A DNA stretch of 9,507 bases from Mycobacterium sp. (GCA_018882545.1 VERS01000037.1:1-9507), one strand, 5' to 3'; positions 1 through 5,810 are shown, numbered from the stretch's first letter. Made by a program: numbers and translations. Notes: generated by a model not told the origin, from the letters alone.

Positions 1-249
1 GTGCTGGTCGACGCCGAGGGCGCCTGGCTGGCCACCCCGCCGCCGATCCGGCCGCGCAGCACTGTCGGCGCCGGGGACTCGTCGCTGGCCGGGTACCTGC
101 GCGCCGAGCTCACCGGCGCCGACGGCCCCGGCCGGCTGCGGATGGCGGTCGCCTACGGCAGCGGTGCGGCGGACCTGCCTGGATCGGCGATGCCCACGCC
201 GGCCCAACTCGATCTCGACGGCGTGTCCCTCACCCCGATCATGCGCTGA
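1..249 (+). CDS. fruK: 1-phosphofructokinase, C-terminal fragment (PfkB family)
   Basis: This is the last 82 codons of a sugar kinase; the gene begins before the window, so the GTG at base 1 is not a proven start. The PfkB signature STVGAGDSSLAGY lies at visible residues 20-32. Asp26 of GAGD is the family's catalytic base, and the run of small residues after it helps form the anion hole. The wording STVGAGDSS followed by AVAYGSGAA is what I associate with fructose-1-phosphate kinase rather than ribokinase or 6-phosphofructokinase 2. FruK phosphorylates fructose 1-phosphate to fructose 1,6-bisphosphate after PTS uptake. The HPr gene 150 nt downstream on the same strand supports a fructose PTS role. 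The N-terminal substrate-binding part is outside the window, so substrate assignment rests on the signature and the neighbour. Confidence 0.82.
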   Translation: MLVDAEGAWLATPPPIRPRSTVGAGDSSLAGYLRAELTGADGPGRLRMAVAYGSGAADLPGSAMPTPAQLDLDGVSLTPIMR

Positions 250-257
250 GGTCGGGT

Positions 258-278
258 CGCGCAGCGCGCAGCGCGCAG
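258..278. repeat. three perfect tandem copies of a 7-mer
   Basis: CGCGCAG is repeated three times without interruption, starting 9 nt after the fruK stop codon. The unit is not a multiple of three and lies outside any gene I accept. It could be a simple slippage repeat. I see no complementary arm nearby that would make it a terminator. Confidence 0.8.
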
Positions 279-336
279 ACGGGGGCGGCCGAGCCCGCCG
301 ATCACTTCCGCCGAAACCGCCGTTGCGGCGTTACGG

Positions 337-365
337 TTCGGGTAACAATCACCTCTGGGTAGATC
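337..365 (+). promoter_or_regulatory. weak candidate promoter for ptsH
   Basis: In the 150-nt gap between fruK and ptsH the sequence drops in GC around 330-365. One possible pair is TTCGGG (337-342) and TAGATC (360-365) with a 17-nt spacer; TTGCGG (323-328) with AACAAT (344-349) is another, with a short 15-nt spacer. Neither is a strong match. The length of the gap suggests ptsH may have its own promoter rather than relying only on read-through from fruK. Confidence 0.25.
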
Positions 366-385
366 TCGACCCTCTGACGATCACC

Positions 386-399
386 GAGAAGGAGTTCTC
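386..399 (+). promoter_or_regulatory. ptsH ribosome binding site inside a small hairpin
   Basis: GAGAA (386-390) and TTCTC (395-399) are exact inverted repeats enclosing the Shine-Dalgarno core GGAG (391-394) as a four-base loop, directly abutting the ATG at 400. The SD is well placed (5 nt before the start) and fixes the ptsH start. The 5-bp stem is weak, so the structure may or may not form in the mRNA. Confidence 0.6.
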
Positions 400-657
400 A
401 TGGCTAGCAAGACCGTCATCGTCGGGTCGGCGGTCGGCCTGCACGCCCGTCCGGCCGCGATCATCTCCGAGGCCGTGGTCAACGCCGGTGTCCCGGTCAC
501 CCTCGCCCTGGACGGCGGCGATCCGGTGGACGCCGGTTCGGCGTTGATGATCATGACGCTGGGCGCCGTGAACGGGTCGTCGGTCACCGTGGAGTCCGAC
601 GATCCAGCCGTGGTCGACGCCATCGCCGAACTGGTGGAGAAGGACCTCGACGCCTGA
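400..657 (+). CDS. ptsH: phosphocarrier protein HPr
   Basis: An 85-residue cytoplasmic protein, the usual HPr length. It relays phosphate from EI-P (PtsI) to the sugar-specific EIIA. The active-site signature GLHARPA is at residues 13-19, with phosphorylatable His15 and its partner Arg17. The second conserved block, GSALMIMTLGA (46-56), aligns with the KSIMGVMSLG region of Firmicute HPr and places Ser47 at the regulatory-serine position. Actinobacteria generally lack HPr kinase, so that serine may have no regulatory use here. The start is set by the GGAG 5 nt upstream. It follows fruK on the same strand. The fructose permease FruA and EI are not in the visible sequence. The stop is 21 nt from the converging sqr gene. 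Confidence 0.95.
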   Translation: MASKTVIVGSAVGLHARPAAIISEAVVNAGVPVTLALDGGDPVDAGSALMIMTLGAVNGSSVTVESDDPAVVDAIAELVEKDLDA

Positions 658-678
658 GCGTTCCGCCGCGGGGACGGG

Positions 679-1881
679 CTACGCGACGCCTTTGAGCATC
701 AGGTTCCAGTACATGAACGGCAGCCCGTACTTCTTGAGGTACCAGTAGGGCCGGTGCGGCTTGGTCGGGTTTAGGACCGGGAACGACGGCTTGAGGTTGA
801 AGTCGTAGTCGAACTCCGCCAGCAGCATGTCGTGAGTGGAGGTCACGATCGGGCAGGACGAGTATCCGTCGTAGCGCGCCGTGAGCGGGCGGCCCGCGAG
901 ATGGGACTCGATGTTGGCCACCACGACGGGCGCCTGCTTGCGAATCGCCGCCCCGGTCTTGGAGTTCGGTGTGGATCCGGCGTCACCGAGGGCGAAGACG
1001 TTCGGATAGCGGACGTGTTGCATGGTGAACTTGTCGACCTCGACGTAACCGGTGGGCTCACCGGTCGACAGCCTGCTGGTCTTGATCCAGTCCGGCGCGG
1101 ACTGCCGCGGCACCGCGTGCAGCATGTCGAAGGACAGTGTGGTGTCGGTGCCGCCTTCGGCGACCGCGCTGACCGTGACCTTGCGGGAGTCGGCGTCGAC
1201 CGCGGTGATCTCCGAGGAGGTGTGCAGGTGGATGCCGTAGTCGGCGATCACCTTGTCCAAGCTGTCGGCGATGGCCGGGATGCCGAAGGCCCGCGGGGTG
1301 GGAACCACCAGGTGGATATCGATGTTGTCCAGCACACCCTGTTTGCGCCAGTGGTCAGCCGCCAGGTAGGCGATTTTCTGCGGGGCGCCGGCGCATTTCA
1401 TCGGCCCCAGGGGCATCATGAACACCGCCGATCCGCTGCGGGTCTTGCGGATCAGCTCCCAGGTGCGCGGCGCCAGGTCGTACCGGTAGTTCGATGCGAC
1501 CCCGTCGCTGCCCAGCGCATCCTGCAAACCCTCGGTCTTGTCCCAGTCCAGCTGGATGCCCGGGCACACCACCAGCACGTCGTAGCCGTAGCTCGAGCCG
1601 TCCGCGCAGGTGACCGTGTTGGCCTCCGGATCGACCGCAGCGGCCGCCTTGCGGATCCAGGTCGCCTTCTTCGGCATGACGGCGGCTTCGGAGCGCTCCG
1701 TGGCCGCGGCCGCGGCCTGACCGCCACCCACCAGCGTCCACAGCGGCTGGTAGTAGTGCTTGTCCGAGGGCTCCATCACAGCCACATCGGTGTGACCTTT
1801 GCGCAGCAGTCGCGCGGCCACGGTGATACCGGCGGTGCCCCCGCCGATGATGAGAACCCTGTGCTTGCCGGTGGTGCTCAC
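679..1881 (-). CDS. sqr: sulfide:quinone oxidoreductase, type II (SQOR-like)
   Basis: A flavoprotein of 400 residues from the preferred GTG start. It oxidises H2S, sends electrons via FAD to the quinone pool and loads sulfane sulfur onto a thiol acceptor. The N-terminal Rossmann motif GGGTAG (13-18) binds FAD. The SQR-typical YYQPLWTLVGGG (43-54) and CPGIQLDW (106-113) follow. KCAGAPQK (162-169) holds Cys163 and SSCPIVT (341-347) holds Cys343; these correspond to human SQOR Cys201 and Cys379, with almost the same separation. The second FAD motif FALGDAGS is at 296-303. The C-terminal LPFMYWNLMLKG matches the amphipathic membrane-docking tail of type II enzymes. Start choice: an in-frame ATG at 1902 directly abuts the upstream stop but has no SD, whereas GTG 1881 has AAAGGA 11 nt before it, inside those seven codons. 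It is the second gene of the operon, after the persulfide dioxygenase-rhodanese fusion. Confidence 0.9.
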   Translation of the reverse strand: MSTTGKHRVLIIGGGTAGITVAARLLRKGHTDVAVMEPSDKHYYQPLWTLVGGGQAAAAATERSEAAVMPKKATWIRKAAAAVDPEANTVTCADGSSYGYDVLVVCPGIQLDWDKTEGLQDALGSDGVASNYRYDLAPRTWELIRKTRSGSAVFMMPLGPMKCAGAPQKIAYLAADHWRKQGVLDNIDIHLVVPTPRAFGIPAIADSLDKVIADYGIHLHTSSEITAVDADSRKVTVSAVAEGGTDTTLSFDMLHAVPRQSAPDWIKTSRLSTGEPTGYVEVDKFTMQHVRYPNVFALGDAGSTPNSKTGAAIRKQAPVVVANIESHLAGRPLTARYDGYSSCPIVTSTHDMLLAEFDYDFNLKPSFPVLNPTKPHRPYWYLKKYGLPFMYWNLMLKGVA

Positions 1882-1902
1882 TTTCGAAACTGTCCTTTGC
1901 AT

Positions 1903-3282
1903 TCAGGCGCTCTGGGTGGCCTCGTCCCATGCGTTATAGCCGCCCAGCAGGTCGCTCACGTCGTCGAAACCGTTCTTGCGCAGCAGGCTGGCCGCCATCG
2001 AGGAGCGGTAGCCGCCAGCGCAGTACACCACGGTGGGCTTGCGCGGGTCCAATTCTGTGAGGCGGTCGGGAAGCTGCCCGACCGGGATGTTGACCGCGTC
2101 GGCGATCATGCCCGCCGCGGCCTCGCCCGGGTTGCGCACGTCGACCAGCTGGAGTTCGGGGACATCGGCGATGCGCTCACCGAGGGTGGTGGTCGTCAGC
2201 CTGGAGGCGACCTCGACGTCGTCCTGATTCTCGAACATCACCGCATACGGATCCTCGAGGTAGCCGATCACCCGGTCGAACCCGATGCGGCCCAGCCGGT
2301 TCTTGCCCTCCAATTCCCGGTCGGTGTCGGTCATCAGCACGATATCGTCCTCCGGTTTGACGACCGACCCGGCGAACTCGGCGTACCGGCCCTCGAGCCC
2401 GATGTTGACCGCCCCCTTGAGGTGGCCCAGGGCGAACTCCTCGGGACCACGGCCGTCCACGAGGACCGCGCCGTTGCGCACCGCTGCCCGGACCTCGTCG
2501 TAGGTCATCGGCGTGGGCATCGCGGTCTCATCCATCAGCCCGCGGCCTTTCCGGTTGAGCACCGCGTTGTAGACGAAGTAACCGGGCGCGGGGGGCTGGC
2601 CCTCGGTCACCAACTCCACGAACTTGGTCTTGTCCGAGGCACGCAGCGCGTAGTTGGTCCTCCGTTGCTCTCCGATCGTCGACCACAACTCGGTGGACAG
2701 GTTCTTCCCGCAGGCCGACCCCGCGCCGTGGGCCGGGTACACCCGGGTGGCGTCCGGCAGCGGCAGAAGCTTGGTGTGCAGCGACTCGTAGAGCTCGTCG
2801 GCGAGCTCCTCCGCGGTGAACCCGATCGAGCCCAGCAGGTCGGGGCGGCCGACGTCCCCGATGAACAGGGTGTCCCCGGTCAGCACGCCGTACGGTTCGC
2901 TATCCCCGGCGTGCTCGTAGACCACGATGCTCATCGACTCCGGTGTGTGCCCGGGCGTGTGGCGGAACTCCAACTGGACGTCACCCAACGAGTAGCGCTG
3001 TCCGTCCTCGACGCCCATGTGGTCGTATTCCGGCTTGGCCACCGAGGAATAGACGATCTTGGCGCCGGTGGCCTCGGCGAGTTCGAGGTGCCCGGACAGG
3101 AAATCCGCATGGAAGTGCGTCTCGATGACGAGCTCGATGGTCATCCCGAGTTCCTCGGCATCTCTGAGGTACTCGCTGACGTCGCGCTGGGGGTCGACCA
3201 CGACGGCACGGCCGGTGGTCTCGTCGCCGATCAGGTAGGACGCATGCGACAGACAGTCCAGGTAGTACTGGTTGAACTTCAC
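1903..3282 (-). CDS. cstB: persulfide dioxygenase-sulfurtransferase fusion (CstB-like: MBL + pseudo-rhodanese + rhodanese)
   Basis: A 459-residue cytoplasmic fusion. Residues 1 to about 245 form an ETHE1-type metallo-beta-lactamase dioxygenase: THFHAD (55-60) with His56, His58 and Asp60; TPGHTP with His112; LTGDTLFIGDVGRPDL with Asp137. His112 and Asp137, with His56, are the expected mononuclear iron ligands. PAHGAGSACGK (183-193) closes the domain. Residues about 260-350 form a rhodanese fold (LVDGRGPEEFALGHLKGAVNIGL) whose active loop region, LMTDTDRE, has no cysteine. Residues about 365-455 form a second rhodanese with catalytic Cys421 in CAGGYR. This order and the inactive middle domain match Staphylococcus aureus CstB, which turns thiol persulfides into sulfite and thiosulfate. 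Start: GTG 3282 has AAGGAG seven nt upstream; the frame stays open to 3459, but that extension crosses the promoter/operators and lacks homology-like sequence. The gene leads an operon with sqr. The symbol is by analogy. Confidence 0.88.
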   Translation of the reverse strand: MKFNQYYLDCLSHASYLIGDETTGRAVVVDPQRDVSEYLRDAEELGMTIELVIETHFHADFLSGHLELAEATGAKIVYSSVAKPEYDHMGVEDGQRYSLGDVQLEFRHTPGHTPESMSIVVYEHAGDSEPYGVLTGDTLFIGDVGRPDLLGSIGFTAEELADELYESLHTKLLPLPDATRVYPAHGAGSACGKNLSTELWSTIGEQRRTNYALRASDKTKFVELVTEGQPPAPGYFVYNAVLNRKGRGLMDETAMPTPMTYDEVRAAVRNGAVLVDGRGPEEFALGHLKGAVNIGLEGRYAEFAGSVVKPEDDIVLMTDTDRELEGKNRLGRIGFDRVIGYLEDPYAVMFENQDDVEVASRLTTTTLGERIADVPELQLVDVRNPGEAAAGMIADAVNIPVGQLPDRLTELDPRKPTVVYCAGGYRSSMAASLLRKNGFDDVSDLLGGYNAWDEATQSA

Positions 3283-3289
3283 GGGACAT

Positions 3290-3295
3290 CTCCTT
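3290..3295 (-). promoter_or_regulatory. ribosome binding site deciding the cstB start
   Basis: AAGGAG on the minus strand, 7 nt before GTG 3282. An ATG lies between the two but is out of frame with the MBL domain. The SD therefore selects the GTG over both that ATG and the long upstream extension of the reading frame. Confidence 0.75.
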
Positions 3296-3373
3296 ATCTG
3301 CCGCGCCGGGCACAGGCTTCCCGGGTCAACGTCCGCGCCCCCGGGGGCGAGCATGACGCACCGCTGCTGGTTT

Positions 3374-3394
3374 GGATACCACCGGGGGTATGTA
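3374..3394. promoter_or_regulatory. CsoR/CstR-type operator 1 (promoter-distal, over the predicted transcription start)
   Basis: The core is ATACCACCGGGGGTAT (3376-3391), with perfect arms ATACC and GGTAT around a G/C-rich 6-bp centre. The flanks extend similarity to the second site over 21 bp in inverted orientation (18 of 21 positions the same). ATACC-N6-GGTAT with a C/G-run centre is the general form of operators of the CsoR/RicR/CstR repressor family. The regulator gene is not visible in this window. Confidence 0.65.
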
Positions 3395-3402
3395 CCAGAC
3401 TC

Positions 3403-3431
3403 ACGATATATACCCCTGGAGGTATCCGCAA
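3403..3431 (-). promoter_or_regulatory. predicted promoter of the cstB-sqr operon
   Basis: On the minus strand, TTGCGG (plus coordinates 3426-3431) and TATCGT (3403-3408) are separated by exactly 17 nt, a sigma70/SigA-like arrangement. Transcription would start near 3396-3398, giving a leader of about 115 nt to GTG 3282. Operator 2 fills the spacer and operator 1 covers the start region, as expected for a repressed promoter. The boxes are not perfect consensus. Confidence 0.5.
3407..3427. promoter_or_regulatory. CsoR/CstR-type operator 2 (in the promoter spacer)
   Basis: The core is ATACCCCTGGAGGTAT (3410-3425), again ATACC-N6-GGTAT. Its reverse complement matches operator 1 at 18 of 21 positions, differing at three scattered bases. 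The site centres are 34 bp apart. It occupies the -35/-10 spacer of the predicted cstB promoter. Confidence 0.65.
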
Positions 3432-3444
3432 GCCGGGGCCCGGC
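3432..3444 (-). terminator. weak hairpin after the HAD phosphatase gene
   Basis: GCCGGGGCCCGGC can fold as a 5-bp G/C stem with a 3-base loop, 2 nt after the stop of the minus-strand phosphatase gene. It lies immediately upstream of the cstB -35 box. There is no U-tract, so termination is only a possibility. It is the only visible candidate separating the two minus-strand operons. Confidence 0.22.
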
Positions 3445-3446
3445 GG

Positions 3447-4259
3447 TCAGAGCCACCACCGTTCCAGGACCCGGGCCAGTCCGTCGTCGCCGTTGGGGGC
3501 AGTCACCTCGTTGGCCGCAGCGATGGCCTCGGGGTGGGCGTTACCCATGGCGACCCCGTGCCCGGCCCATCGGAGCATCGGAATGTCGTTGGGCATGTCG
3601 CCGAAGGCCACGACGTCCTCGGCGCTGATCCCCAGCGGGCGGGCCACCTCCTCCAGGCCGGAGGCCTTGCTGATCCCGATCGCGCTGATCTCGATCAGCC
3701 CGTTGTTGGTCGAGTAGGTGATGTCGCCGAGGATCCCGACATGCCGGGACAGCGCCGCGGCAAGGTCCGAACTCGGCATTCCGGGCTTGCGGACCAGCAG
3801 CTTGACCGCCGGGTCGCTGAGCAGGTCCTGGTGGGAGACCTCGGTGTTGTCCGGGTTGAGCCAGGCGTGCTCGTAGCCCGGTGCGCTGACGAACTGCGGT
3901 GTGGCGGTGTCGTGAGCGCTTCGGCCGATGCGTTCCACGGCCAGCCCGGCGCCGGGCACCACGCGGGAGGTGATCTCGGCAAGTTCGGCCAGGACATCCA
4001 CCGGCAGGGTGCGGGCCGAGATCACCCGGTCGGTGGCGGCGTCGTAGATCACCGCCCCGTTGGCGCACACCGCCATCGGGCCGAAACCGAGCGCCTCGGC
4101 AACCGGCGGTATCCAACGCGGCGGACGCCCGGTGGCCAACACGAAGTGGGCACCGCCGGCGACGGCGGCGGCCACCGCGTCGCGGGTCCTCGGAGTCACC
4201 TGCTCGTCGGGATCGAGCAGGGTGCCGTCGACGTCGCTGGCGATCAGCGCCGGCAGCAT
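3447..4259 (-). CDS. Cof-type HAD-superfamily phosphatase
   Basis: A 270-residue cytoplasmic hydrolase of the HAD IIB (Cof/YbjI) type, which dephosphorylates small phosphorylated metabolites using Mg2+. Motif I, SDVDGTLLD (8-16), has nucleophile Asp9 and acid/base Asp11. Motif II is the Thr of LATGRPP (Thr43), motif III is Lys198 in ISKASGL, and motif IV is GDMPNDIPML (220-229) with Asp221 and Asp225. The cap domain lies between motifs II and III, about residues 85-185. All catalytic residues are present and the length is normal. The ATG overlaps the stop of the upstream acyltransferase by one base, and GGAG (4268-4271) is 8 nt before it, so it is probably translationally coupled. The position matches M. 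tuberculosis Rv3813c as I recall it. The substrate is unknown from sequence; flavin or pyridoxal phosphates are known for relatives, and a lipid-linked phosphate is possible from context. Confidence 0.9.
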   Translation of the reverse strand: MLPALIASDVDGTLLDPDEQVTPRTRDAVAAAVAGGAHFVLATGRPPRWIPPVAEALGFGPMAVCANGAVIYDAATDRVISARTLPVDVLAELAEITSRVVPGAGLAVERIGRSAHDTATPQFVSAPGYEHAWLNPDNTEVSHQDLLSDPAVKLLVRKPGMPSSDLAAALSRHVGILGDITYSTNNGLIEISAIGISKASGLEEVARPLGISAEDVVAFGDMPNDIPMLRWAGHGVAMGNAHPEAIAAANEVTAPNGDDGLARVLERWWL

Positions 4260-5020
4260 CAGGCCGACTCCGCGGTGCGACGGCGGGCGCGCTCGGCCAG
4301 TTCGGCCTCATCGAGCCGGGCTGCCTCGACGGGCGTCGGCGCGCCGCCGTCGAGGCGCCGGGGAACCCAGAACGCCCCGGGGGGGTGCGGGTACTGATCC
4401 TGGACCGCGTGCAGCAGCGCGGTCATCGCGGCGCGCAGCGCAGCGTCGAGTTCGGCCACCGTACCGGCCGGCGCCACCGGCTCCCCGGCCCGCACGGTCA
4501 GCGGAATCTTCCGGCGCCCCAGGTCCTTCGGATGGTCCTTGGTCCACATCCGCTGGGCGCCCCACATGATTAGCGGGATGATCGGCACCTGGGCCTCGAG
4601 CGCCATCCGGGACGCCCCGCTCTTGAACTCCTTGAGTTCGAAGCTGCGGCTGATGGTGGCCTCCGGGAAGACCCCCACCAGTTCACCGGCCCGCAGGCGC
4701 CGGAGCGCCTCGGCGTAGGCACCCGCCCCGGCCGTGCGGTCGACCGGGATGCAGCGGGTGTGCCGGATGATCCAGTCGACGGTCGGGTTCTCCAGGGCCT
4801 CCGCCTTGAGCATGTAGCGGATTCGGCGGCGACGCTGGCGGGTGGCCAGGCCGGCGGGCAGGAAGTCGATGTAGCTGATGTGGTTCATCGCGATGACCGC
4901 CCCGCCGACGGCGGGGATGTTCTCCAGGCCCTGGTAGGTCAGCCTGGTACCGATCGCGCGGGCGGCCAGCGCCGCTGCGATCTCGATGCCGCGGTAGACA
5001 GGTTCGATCCGGGCGTCCAT
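4259..5020 (-). CDS. PlsC-type 1-acyl-glycerophosphate acyltransferase family protein (second copy)
   Basis: A 253-residue acyltransferase. Block I, NHISYID (46-52), carries the catalytic His47 and Asp52 of the HX4D motif. IPVDR (91-95) is block II. FPEATIS (118-124) stands in for the usual FPEGTRS of block III, and VPIIPLIMWG (145-154) is block IV. Relatives transfer acyl groups from acyl-CoA or acyl-ACP onto lysophosphatidate or related lipids at the membrane face. No clear multi-pass segment is visible; a hydrophobic stretch around 12-22 may associate with membrane. The C-terminus from about 213 (PPGAFWVPRRLDGGAPTP, then a charged AELAERARRR helix) is shared with the upstream paralogue. 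The ATG abuts that gene's TAG. Its SD candidate GGAGGG (5034-5039) is 13 nt away, so coupling to upstream translation is likely. M. tuberculosis has three such genes in this position, as I recall (Rv3814c-Rv3816c). Acceptor and acyl chain cannot be read from sequence. Confidence 0.9.
   Translation of the reverse strand: MDARIEPVYRGIEIAAALAARAIGTRLTYQGLENIPAVGGAVIAMNHISYIDFLPAGLATRQRRRRIRYMLKAEALENPTVDWIIRHTRCIPVDRTAGAGAYAEALRRLRAGELVGVFPEATISRSFELKEFKSGASRMALEAQVPIIPLIMWGAQRMWTKDHPKDLGRRKIPLTVRAGEPVAPAGTVAELDAALRAAMTALLHAVQDQYPHPPGAFWVPRRLDGGAPTPVEAARLDEAELAERARRRTAESA
4622..4648. repeat. 27-bp direct repeat, copy in second acyltransferase
   Basis: These 27 bases are identical to 5405-5431 in the neighbouring paralogue. 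They encode the same stretch following the PEATIS block (around SFELKEFK). Flanking sequence diverges, so this is a conserved segment of an old duplication or a small conversion tract. Confidence 0.75.
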
Positions 5021-5797
5021 CTAGCCGGAGCCGCCCTCCAGCTGCTGGCGCTGCTGGCGCTTGGCTGCCCGGGCGGCAAGTTCGGCGGCTTCCAGTTCGG
5101 CGGCCTGTGCCGGCGTCGGCGCTCCACCGCCGAGGCGGTGCGGCACCCAGAACTCACCCGGCGGGTAGGGGCCGTAGCCGTCCTGGACCTGTTCGAGTAA
5201 GTCCTGCATCCGGGCCCGCAGCAGGGCGGTCAACTCCGTCGCCGGCAGGGTGGGCTGGATCGGTGCGCCGACGGCGACCGCGATCGGCACCTTGGGCCGC
5301 CACATGTTCTTCGGGTGGTCCTTGGTCCAGATGCGCTGGGCACCCCAGACGATGTGCGGGATGATCGGCACGGCCGCGTCGATGGCCATCCGGGCCGCAC
5401 CGGACTTGAACTCCTTGAGTTCGAAGCTGCGACTGATCGTGGCCTCGGGGTATACGGCGACCAGTTCCCCGGCCTTCAGTTTCTGCACGGCGGCGTCGAA
5501 GGAGGCCGCACCGCTGCTCCGATCGACCGGGATATGGCGCAGGGCCCGCATCACGGGCCCGGTGATCGTGTGGTCGAAGACCTCCTGCTTGGCCATGTAG
5601 CGGATCATGCGGCGCGGCTTGAGTCGGTAGAACGGCAGACCAGCGAAGGTGAAGTCCAGATAACCGGTGTGGTTGATAGCCAACACCGCACCCCCGGTGG
5701 CGGGCAGATGCTCCATCCCGGTGACTGTGATGCGCAGACCCTGAATGCGCCAAAGCGTGCGAACTCCGGCGATCACCGTTTCGTAGGGCCACTCCAC
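5021..5797 (-). CDS. PlsC-type 1-acyl-glycerophosphate acyltransferase family protein (first copy)
   Basis: A 258-residue acyltransferase, first gene of the acyltransferase-acyltransferase-phosphatase operon. Block I is NHTGYLD (42-48) with His43 and Asp48, IPVDR (89-93) is block II, YPEATIS (116-122) is the altered block III, and VPIIPHIVWG (143-152) is block IV. It is a close paralogue of the next gene; the best shared stretch runs from ISRSFELKEFKSGA through WGAQR and WTKDHPK. The C-terminal tail (PPGEFWVPHRLGGGAPTP plus an Ala/Glu/Arg-rich helix) is also shared. Start: the frame stays open to 5947, but that would run into the divergent gene starting at 5868, and the extra residues look non-coding. 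GTG 5797 gives a protein of the expected family length and sits 7 nt after a TAGGCT -10 box with no SD, suggesting a leaderless mRNA. The matching M. tuberculosis gene would be Rv3816c by position and length. Confidence 0.9.
   Translation of the reverse strand: MEWPYETVIAGVRTLWRIQGLRITVTGMEHLPATGGAVLAINHTGYLDFTFAGLPFYRLKPRRMIRYMAKQEVFDHTITGPVMRALRHIPVDRSSGAASFDAAVQKLKAGELVAVYPEATISRSFELKEFKSGAARMAIDAAVPIIPHIVWGAQRIWTKDHPKNMWRPKVPIAVAVGAPIQPTLPATELTALLRARMQDLLEQVQDGYGPYPPGEFWVPHRLGGGAPTPAQAAELEAAELAARAAKRQQRQQLEGGSG
5405..5431. repeat. 27-bp direct repeat, copy in first acyltransferase
   Basis: Exact partner of 4622-4648, in the same orientation and at the equivalent codons of the paralogous acyltransferase gene. 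Confidence 0.75.
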
Positions 5798-5804
5798 ACC
5801 GGCC

Positions 5805-5810
5805 AGCCTA
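5805..5810 (-). promoter_or_regulatory. predicted -10 box giving a leaderless acyltransferase mRNA
   Basis: TAGGCT on the minus strand is followed by 7 nt and then GTG 5797. That places the start codon at the expected first transcribed base. No Shine-Dalgarno sequence precedes the GTG. Leaderless GTG/ATG starts are common in mycobacteria. I see no convincing -35 box, which is also usual there. Confidence 0.5.

Noticed and set aside
3283..3459. N-terminal extension of the cstB reading frame
   Set aside because: It would be translated through the promoter and operators, has no SD, and the MBL domain already begins properly at GTG 3282.
832..3717. 961-codon open frame on the plus strand opposite sqr and cstB
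   Set aside because: It is antisense to two genes with complete catalytic motifs. Its translation is Arg/Gly/His/Val-rich with no recognisable domain, as expected from the complementary frame of high-GC codons.
3372..4397. 341-codon plus-strand frame opposite the HAD phosphatase
   Set aside because: It covers the operator region and a well-supported minus-strand gene, and has no domain motif.
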